A DNA stretch of 27,597 nt from an uncultured Paraprevotella sp. (GTDB lineage Bacteria > Bacteroidota > Bacteroidia > Bacteroidales > Bacteroidaceae), in assembly GCA_910584955.1 (NCBI GenBank), contig CAJUDC010000015.1, positions 1 through 27,597 on the forward strand, given 5' to 3'. The position numbers were made by a program, and so were the translations under genes. The notes under the pieces were generated by a model. That model was not told where the DNA came from. It searched no databases and worked only from the letters and a program-made list of their open reading frames with translations. Positions 23,313-27,597 of this stretch are shown piece by piece. How positions within the stretch are numbered: the first letter of the stretch is position 1; every line of letters begins with the position of its first letter.

Positions 23313-24609
23313 GATCGGATTCCGGGCGGTGGTGCGCGTGGGACTGTTGCTGCTGTCTACAGTCCTGCTCACCTGGGCCGTCGTCTGCAAGGAATGGCTG
23401 GTCTGTGCCGGCGGAGCCTTGGGACTGCTGCTCTCGCTGCGGCTTTACGGGCAGATGCTGCGCCGGCAGCGCGAAGGGCTGTTGCTGATACTGGAAGCGA
23501 TCAAAAACGGGGATTATACCTTTCGTCTGCCCGATATGTATCGCCGGGACATTTCCTTGGGGATGTTCAATACGGCGGCCAATCGGGTGGGGCAGATCCT
23601 GATGGACGAAAAGCAGGCCATGGAGGTGAAGGAGAAATATTACGAGGTGATTTTGCAGCATGTGACGACGGGCGTGATGGTGGTGAGCGAGGAAAACAGG
23701 GTGGTGATGAGCAACGAGGCCGCCCTGCACCTGCTACAGGTGCCCCGGTTGGACAGCCTCTGCCAGTTGCCCGAAGACAAGCAGGAGGCGAAAGAGTGCT
23801 TCCTCACCCTGCAACCCGGTGAAAACGGAAATCTCCTGATACATACCCCACAGGGAGTGCGACAGCTGCTGGTGCGTGTGGTTTCGCTGGTGCAGGAGCA
23901 GATCCCTTTGCGCATATTTACGTTGAACGATGTCCGCAATGTGCTGGACGAGCGGGAGATGGATGCGTGGGTAAAGCTTACCCGCGTGTTGGTGCATGAA
24001 ATCATGAACGGTATGACGCCGGTATGCTCGTTGAGCGCCTCGATGCTGAATAAACCCGCCCTGACGGCCGAACAGCTGCACGACGGGCTGACGGCTATAC
24101 ACGCCACGTCGCAAGGGCTGTTGGCCTTTGTGGAGAATTACCGTAAGTTCACCTCCCTGCCCAAGCCACGGCCCGATGTGGTGGCGCTGGACGAGTTGCT
24201 GGCCGAAGTGAAAGCTTTGCAACTGATTCCGTCTCACATCCGGCTGACCTGCGAGGTGCGGCCCGCTCATCTGATGGTTTATGCCGACCGTCATCTGTTG
24301 CGGCAGGTGTTCGTCAACCTGCTGCGCAATGCCGTTCAGGCCATCGGCGATACGGCTGGCCGTATCGCCGTCACCGCTACGCTGGCGGGGAATGAACACG
24401 TGTTGGTGTACGTGAGCAACGACGGCCCGGCGATACGGACGGAAGATGCCGAACAGTTGTTCGTTCCTTTCTATACCACCAAGCCGGGCGGCAGCGGGAT
24501 CGGTCTGTCCGTATCGCGGCAGATCATGGTGCAGTCCAACGGAAACATTACGCTGCTCCCTCCCGGAACCCGTGGCTGGAACACCACTTTCCTGCTGGAG
24601 TTTTATTAA
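23302..24609 (+). CDS. Membrane sensor histidine kinase (NtrY-like)
   Basis: A 435-residue kinase, partner of the regulator whose gene it overlaps by 11 bp. Two close membrane helices (about 8-28 and 32-50) leave almost no periplasmic loop, so it probably senses within the membrane or cytoplasm. A HAMP-like stretch, then a PAS-like domain (about 115-215, YYEVILQHVTTGVMVV), precede the dimerisation histidine in VLVHEIMNGMTPV (His232). The ATPase domain has the N box FVNLLRNAVQAI (Asn343), a G1 box SNDGPAI in which the usual Asp-Asn order is reversed, the F box FVPFYTTK, and the G2 box GSGIGLS (397-403). The G1 change is common among NtrY-like kinases of Bacteroidota, as far as I recall, so activity is expected. 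Confidence 0.94.
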   Translation: MVYRIGFRAVVRVGLLLLSTVLLTWAVVCKEWLVCAGGALGLLLSLRLYGQMLRRQREGLLLILEAIKNGDYTFRLPDMYRRDISLGMFNTAANRVGQILMDEKQAMEVKEKYYEVILQHVTTGVMVVSEENRVVMSNEAALHLLQVPRLDSLCQLPEDKQEAKECFLTLQPGENGNLLIHTPQGVRQLLVRVVSLVQEQIPLRIFTLNDVRNVLDEREMDAWVKLTRVLVHEIMNGMTPVCSLSASMLNKPALTAEQLHDGLTAIHATSQGLLAFVENYRKFTSLPKPRPDVVALDELLAEVKALQLIPSHIRLTCEVRPAHLMVYADRHLLRQVFVNLLRNAVQAIGDTAGRIAVTATLAGNEHVLVYVSNDGPAIRTEDAEQLFVPFYTTKPGGSGIGLSVSRQIMVQSNGNITLLPPGTRGWNTTFLLEFY

Positions 24610-24648
24610 GGGGGAGGAGAGCGAGACGGCGGTCTGCGGTGGGCCGAA

Positions 24649-24669
24649 AAGCCCGATGCAACCGGGCTT
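24649..24669. terminator. Hairpin after the histidine kinase gene
   Basis: AAGCCCG (24649-24655) and CGGGCTT (24663-24669) form a perfect 7-bp stem with a 7-nt loop, 40 bp past the kinase stop. A T-run follows only on the minus strand, so its use as the kinase terminator is uncertain. Confidence 0.4.
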
Positions 24670-24794
24670 GGGGCGTAAAAGACTTGTCCGTAGTTTTCTC
24701 CGTTCCGATCAGGGCGAAGAAACGGCTGCCGATCTTTTTTATCCGGCGATGCGATTTAATTTGTTTTTATTTTTAGTTTTTATAGAAAAATATT

Positions 24795-24802
24795 TAACTT
24801 TG
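24795..24802 (+). promoter_or_regulatory. -7 element of the capsular locus promoter
   Basis: TAACTTTG matches TAnnTTTG, preceded by a strongly AT-rich tract (24751-24794). TTAG at 24773-24776 is the nearest -33 candidate. The predicted start near 24809 gives a leader of about 610 nt before upxY. Confidence 0.6.
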
Positions 24803-24833
24803 TAGCCGAATCTCCACGCTGTAGATGGCGCGT

Positions 24834-24854
24834 TTGACGGAGCAGTTCTGTCAA
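24834..24854 (+). promoter_or_regulatory. Leader hairpin near the transcript 5' end
   Basis: TTGACGGA and TCTGTCAA pair over 8 bp (one G-U) around the loop GCAGT, about 25 nt from the predicted transcript start. It has no T-run. NusG-like specialised factors of the RfaH type use early hairpins or ops-like signals for recruitment, so it may be a recruitment or pause element. Confidence 0.35.
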
Positions 24855-25030
24855 GATCGTGCCGATAGCAGAAAAAAGCTCACGCCGAGTCATGAAAATG
24901 GCGGGTTGGGGTGGGAATGAGATTCATTGACATAGTAAAAGGCGTTTACGTAACGTCTTGTTCTTGGCGCGTGGAAATCTGGTAAATTTCAACTGATATT
25001 GTCAAGAATGAGGCAACGGTAGATGTCCTC

Positions 25031-25059
25031 GGGATGTGTATATAAGCGCATCCCTTTTT
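25031..25059 (+). terminator. Intrinsic terminator inside the capsular leader (first)
   Basis: GGGATGTG (25031-25038) pairs with CGCATCCC (25047-25054) over 8 bp with one G-U pair and an 8-nt loop, followed by TTTTT. It lies about 220 nt into the predicted leader and is oriented to stop transcription before upxY. Confidence 0.68.
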
Positions 25060-25196
25060 CGACGCGGAAAGAAAGGTTGACGGTTTGTCGAACTTGTCCG
25101 TCCTGCATCAGTCGCTAAAGGGGGAATGTTATATTCATATCGGCGTGGGCTCCTACGTTGCTCGTTCACAATATCGGGCAGTACCAGAGCCTCCAT

Positions 25197-25230
25197 GCGT
25201 GGGACGAGCGACGACGGTCTCACGCTTTTT
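25197..25230 (+). terminator. Intrinsic terminator inside the capsular leader (second)
   Basis: GCGTGGGAC (25197-25205) pairs with GTCTCACGC (25217-25225) over 9 bp with one G-U pair and an 11-nt loop, followed directly by TTTTT. It lies about 390 nt into the leader and also precedes upxY. Confidence 0.65.
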
Positions 25231-25286
25231 GTATGCCGGTAGTGAATACTGCATTTCTCAAATCATGGAGAAAACATTCACAAACA

Positions 25287-25349
25287 GCGCACTGCTTGTG
25301 CGCAAAGTCCTGAAAAGGATAGGTATAGCATCGGTTTTGTTCCCGATGC
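25287..25349 (+). promoter_or_regulatory. Two further leader hairpins before upxY
   Basis: GCGCAC (25287-25292) and GTGCGC (25298-25303) form a perfect 6-bp hairpin with loop TGCTT. GCATCGG (25328-25334) and CCGATGC (25343-25349) form a perfect 7-bp hairpin with an 8-nt loop. Neither has a T-run. They may be pause or structural elements of the leader. Confidence 0.35.
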
Positions 25350-25419
25350 CCTCCCCGAAACACGAAAAGGGGTGTCCTTAAGGAATGTCTGTTTGCGAAC
25401 CGCTTTGTAGTCGGATAAG

Positions 25420-26034
25420 ATGCTCCCTGCTGAATTTAGTCATATTTCCCTTTTCTCGTCTGATCCCGGTCAGGAGAAAGAATGGCACGTACTGCGTGCT
25501 ACTTATAATCGGGAGTTGAAAGCAAAGGTGGAATTGGAAGAACGGCAGTTCGAGGTGTATGTTCCGATGATCTACCAGTCGAAGATGGTGCAAAGCAAAT
25601 TCAAGGCCGGTAAGAAGCGGTTGAAACTCGTACGTCAGCCTTTGCCGAATCTGGTGTTTGTACACGCCGATCGTGCGGAAGCCGAAACCATTGTGAAAGG
25701 GGCGTCCCGGATACCTTATCTTCGTTATTATTATAATCACTTGGAAAGCAGAGAACCCGGCTCGGAGCGGCCGGTGACGGTCTCGAACCGGGAAATGCAG
25801 CAGTTTATGCGCATTGCCGATGTGGACGACGAGGATGTGAAAATCCTTAACGAGGGCGATTGCCGTTACAAGGATAACCAGTTGGTACGGATCACCCAGG
25901 GCAGTTTTGCCGGTGTGACGGGGCGCTTGGTGCGTGCCAAGGGCGAACAGCGCGTTGTGGTGAGTCTGAATGGCATGTTCCTCATCGCCACCGCTTATGT
26001 TCCTACGGCTTATTTGGAACCGGTTGGGCGGTGA
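25420..26034 (+). CDS. UpxY-type transcription antiterminator (NusG paralogue)
   Basis: A 204-residue specialised NusG/RfaH-like factor. After about 20 residues an NGN domain begins (EWHVLRATYNRELKAKVELE, then FEVYVPMIYQ and LPNLVFVHADR), and a C-terminal KOW-type region follows (NQLVRITQGSFAGVTGRLVRA). This is the arrangement of Bacteroides UpxY proteins, each encoded first in a capsular polysaccharide operon and required to read through the 5' leader of its own operon. The position fits: a terminator-bearing leader upstream and polysaccharide genes 31 bp downstream. No UpxZ gene, the usual second gene in B. fragilis loci that inhibits other UpxY proteins, follows. The ATG at 25420 is the only start that keeps the complete NGN domain. 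Confidence 0.93.
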   Translation: MLPAEFSHISLFSSDPGQEKEWHVLRATYNRELKAKVELEERQFEVYVPMIYQSKMVQSKFKAGKKRLKLVRQPLPNLVFVHADRAEAETIVKGASRIPYLRYYYNHLESREPGSERPVTVSNREMQQFMRIADVDDEDVKILNEGDCRYKDNQLVRITQGSFAGVTGRLVRAKGEQRVVVSLNGMFLIATAYVPTAYLEPVGR

Positions 26035-26065
26035 TAGAGATGGAATGTTTATAGAAAGAATAAAT

Positions 26066-27412
26066 ATGAAGGAATTGGTTGGAATTAAGATTGCAGTAGC
26101 GGGTACCGGCTATGTAGGATTAAGTATGGCGGTATTGCTGTCTCAACATCATCATGTGACGGCTGTAGATGTAGTTTCAGATAAAGTCAAGAAGTTGAAT
26201 AATGGGATTTCTCCGATACAAGATGAGTATATAGAAAAATATTTGGCGGAGAAAGAACTGAATCTCACAGCCACACTGGATGGTGCGGAAGCCTACAAGG
26301 ATGCGGATTTTGTCGTGATTGCCGCTCCGACTAATTACGACCCGGTGAAGAACTTCTTTGACACGCATCATATCGAGGATGTGATAGACCTTGTGCTGAG
26401 TGTTAATCCCGATGCGGTTATGGTGATCAAGAGCACTATTCCCGTAGGCTATTGTCGCACTTTGTATGTAAGGTACGCGAAGAAATTTGCCGAGACACCG
26501 ACCTTGAAAGATAAGAAGTTCAATTTGCTGTTCTCTCCTGAGTTCCTGCGTGAAAGCAAGGCGCTTTATGACAATCTCTATCCCAGTCGTATTATCGTGG
26601 GCTATCCTAAAATCATCGATAACGAACAATTTGAAGAAGAGAATGCGGCGATCCGTGCTATAGCCGATGTTCCATTTTTGGAACAGGCCGCGCATACGTT
26701 TGCCGCCTTGTTGCAGGAAGGAGCCATTAAGGAGAACATCGCTACGTTGTTCATGGGCTTGAAGGAGGCCGAAGCCGTGAAGTTGTTTGCCAATACTTAT
26801 CTGGCTCTGCGTGTGTCCTATTTCAACGAACTGGACACGTATGCCGAGGTGAAAGGGCTGGACACGAAGTCGATCATCGACGGTGTGAGCCTTGATCCGC
26901 GTATCGGTCAGCATTATAACAACCCGTCTTTCGGTTACGGCGGCTATTGTCTGCCCAAAGATACAAAGCAACTGCTGGCCAATTATGCCGATGTACCGGA
27001 GAACCTGATTGAGGCTATAGTGGAAAGCAACCGTACGCGCAAGGATTTTATTGCGGATGCTGTACTAAAGAAAGCCGGCTATTACAGTTATGCCGGTGAC
27101 AATTGTTTTGACATACGGAAAGAGCATGATTGTGTGATAGGTGTCTATCGTCTGACGATGAAGAGCAACTCCGATAACTTTCGTCAGTCTGCCATACAGG
27201 GCATAATGAAGCGCATCAAGGCAAAAGGCGCGGAAGTTGTCATCTATGAGCCTACACTTGAAGATGGCAGTACGTTCTTCGGTAGTCGCGTCGTCAACAA
27301 TCTTTCTACATTTAAGTTGCAATGTCATGCCATTATTGCCAACCGCTACGATACTAATCTTGATGATGTGGCGTATAAAGTGTATACTAGAGATATATTT
27401 CGCAGGGATTAA
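26066..27412 (+). CDS. ugd: UDP-glucose 6-dehydrogenase
   Basis: Cytoplasmic NAD-dependent enzyme oxidising UDP-glucose to UDP-glucuronate for surface polysaccharide. The 448 residues include the Rossmann motif GTGYVG (13-18), PTNYDP, KSTIPVGYC (122-130), SPEFLRESKALYDNL, the substrate lysine in KLFANTYLALRV (Lys239) and nucleophile Cys295 in GYGGYCLPKDTKQLLANY. The last motif and NRTRKDFIAD and GIMKRIKAKG resemble the E. coli Ugd subgroup, so UDP-glucose is favoured over UDP-ManNAc. It is about 60 residues longer than E. coli Ugd, with insertions near 140-150, 182-207 and about 345. The start at 26066 (MKELVGIKIAVAGTGYVG) has AGAAAG upstream; the ATG at 26045 is an alternative. The coding sequence is more AT-rich than most of the window. 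Confidence 0.94.
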   Translation: MKELVGIKIAVAGTGYVGLSMAVLLSQHHHVTAVDVVSDKVKKLNNGISPIQDEYIEKYLAEKELNLTATLDGAEAYKDADFVVIAAPTNYDPVKNFFDTHHIEDVIDLVLSVNPDAVMVIKSTIPVGYCRTLYVRYAKKFAETPTLKDKKFNLLFSPEFLRESKALYDNLYPSRIIVGYPKIIDNEQFEEENAAIRAIADVPFLEQAAHTFAALLQEGAIKENIATLFMGLKEAEAVKLFANTYLALRVSYFNELDTYAEVKGLDTKSIIDGVSLDPRIGQHYNNPSFGYGGYCLPKDTKQLLANYADVPENLIEAIVESNRTRKDFIADAVLKKAGYYSYAGDNCFDIRKEHDCVIGVYRLTMKSNSDNFRQSAIQGIMKRIKAKGAEVVIYEPTLEDGSTFFGSRVVNNLSTFKLQCHAIIANRYDTNLDDVAYKVYTRDIFRRD

Positions 27413-27414
27413 GT

Positions 27415-27597
27415 ATGGGGGGTACTGCTAACCGTATTATAAAGAATACCAGTTTCCTATATGCGAAGATGGGCATTACAATGTTCATTTCGCTGTATAC
27501 CACTCGTTTGATACTAAATTCGCTTGGAGTATCAGACTTTGGTATATTTAACATTGTTGGAGGAGCAATAGGGATGTTGGGCTTTCTTAATGCGTCA
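27415..27597 (+). CDS. Wzx-type polysaccharide flippase, N-terminal part (cut by window end)
   Basis: The first 61 codons of a membrane protein, starting 2 bp after the ugd stop, so the genes are co-transcribed and probably translationally coupled. The visible sequence begins MGGTANRIIKNTSFLYAKMG and continues with TRLILNSLGVSDFGIFNIVGG and GMLGFLNAS. This pattern, a short basic tail, a first membrane helix, TRxxLNxLGVxDFGIxNxVGG, is typical of Bacteroides oligosaccharide-repeat flippases of the MATE/MVF superfamily, which move lipid-linked units across the inner membrane. The start ATG has no strong ribosome-binding site. The remainder lies outside the window. Confidence 0.85.
   Translation, partial: MGGTANRIIKNTSFLYAKMGITMFISLYTTRLILNSLGVSDFGIFNIVGGAIGMLGFLNAS

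Larger units (their letters stand above)
24610..25419 (+). other. Long leader region of the capsular polysaccharide locus
   Basis: About 810 bp without a convincing gene. It contains a GC hairpin just after the kinase gene, a strong promoter box at 24795, and then about 610 nt of predicted 5' untranslated RNA with hairpins at 24834-24854, 25031-25059, 25197-25230, 25287-25303 and 25328-25349. Two of these carry T-runs and look like intrinsic terminators. In Bacteroides fragilis, UpxY proteins are known to prevent early termination in the leaders of their own capsule operons, and this region fits that role. No flanking inverted repeats indicating an invertible promoter were found. Confidence 0.6.

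Noticed and set aside
24940..24960. ACGT-containing near-palindrome resembling an invertible-promoter recombination site
   Set aside because: It differs from the ARACGTWCGT-type repeat by an extra base, and no second inverted copy was found around the capsular promoter, so phase inversion is not supported.
25085..25381. ORF of up to 98 codons in the capsular leader, or a 38-codon version from the ATG at 25265
   Set aside because: No ribosome-binding site, spans a strong terminator hairpin, and has no recognised similarity. A leader peptide cannot be excluded but is not supported.

Overview
The window is a chromosomal segment from a member of the Bacteroidales (Bacteroides, Parabacteroides or Tannerella type). 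Evidence: promoter elements of the Bacteroides primary-sigma type (TAnnTTTG) lie ahead of many genes; Shine-Dalgarno sequences are mostly weak; and the gene content is typical of the order (folP-cdaA pair, BspA-like leucine-rich repeat proteins, a C10 cysteine protease, two-FtsX-domain ABC permease, UpxY-type antiterminator). The DNA looks GC-rich for Bacteroides, dropping at the right edge. The genus cannot be fixed from the sequence alone.

Layout. 1-2660 (minus): tRNA-Ser(CGA) with a terminator, then the pta-ackA acetate operon with its own terminator and promoter. 2736-4756 (plus): one long ORF fusing a DUF2156/LPG-synthase-like half to a GNAT acetyltransferase half. 4753-8466 (minus): folP-cdaA-C10 protease, a tight apparent operon combining folate synthesis, c-di-AMP synthesis and an exported protease with leucine-rich repeats. 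8511-9842 (plus): murF. 10041-11076 (minus): BspA-like LRR lipoprotein. 11229-13232 (minus): flavodiiron protein and a short J-domain co-chaperone. 13305-15092 (plus): a 5'-nucleotidase-type metallophosphoesterase without a signal peptide.

15282-21211 (minus): a four-gene export operon (outer-membrane TolC-like factor, periplasmic adaptor, ABC ATPase, FtsX-type permease). It is divergent from a sigma-54-dependent response regulator and an overlapping histidine kinase (21928-24609, plus). Between them, just upstream of the tolC-like gene, is a sigma-54-like -24/-12 promoter. Two tandem TGTCYAA-N3-TTRGACA palindromes, 22 bp apart, lie about 90 and 110 bp upstream of it. This reads as a complete local circuit: sensor, regulator, enhancer sites, promoter, efflux pump.

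24795-27597 (plus): the start of a capsular or exopolysaccharide locus. A good promoter is followed by a leader of about 600 nt with two terminator-like hairpins, then a UpxY/NusG-like antiterminator, UDP-glucose 6-dehydrogenase and the first 61 codons of a Wzx-type flippase cut by the window edge. The leader terminators are the expected targets of the antiterminator.

The most notable items are the sigma-54 efflux circuit, the terminator-bearing leader ahead of upxY, the protease placed directly behind the c-di-AMP synthase with no propeptide and an internally duplicated LRR array, and the DUF2156-GNAT fusion. No CRISPR array, insertion sequence or integrase was seen.
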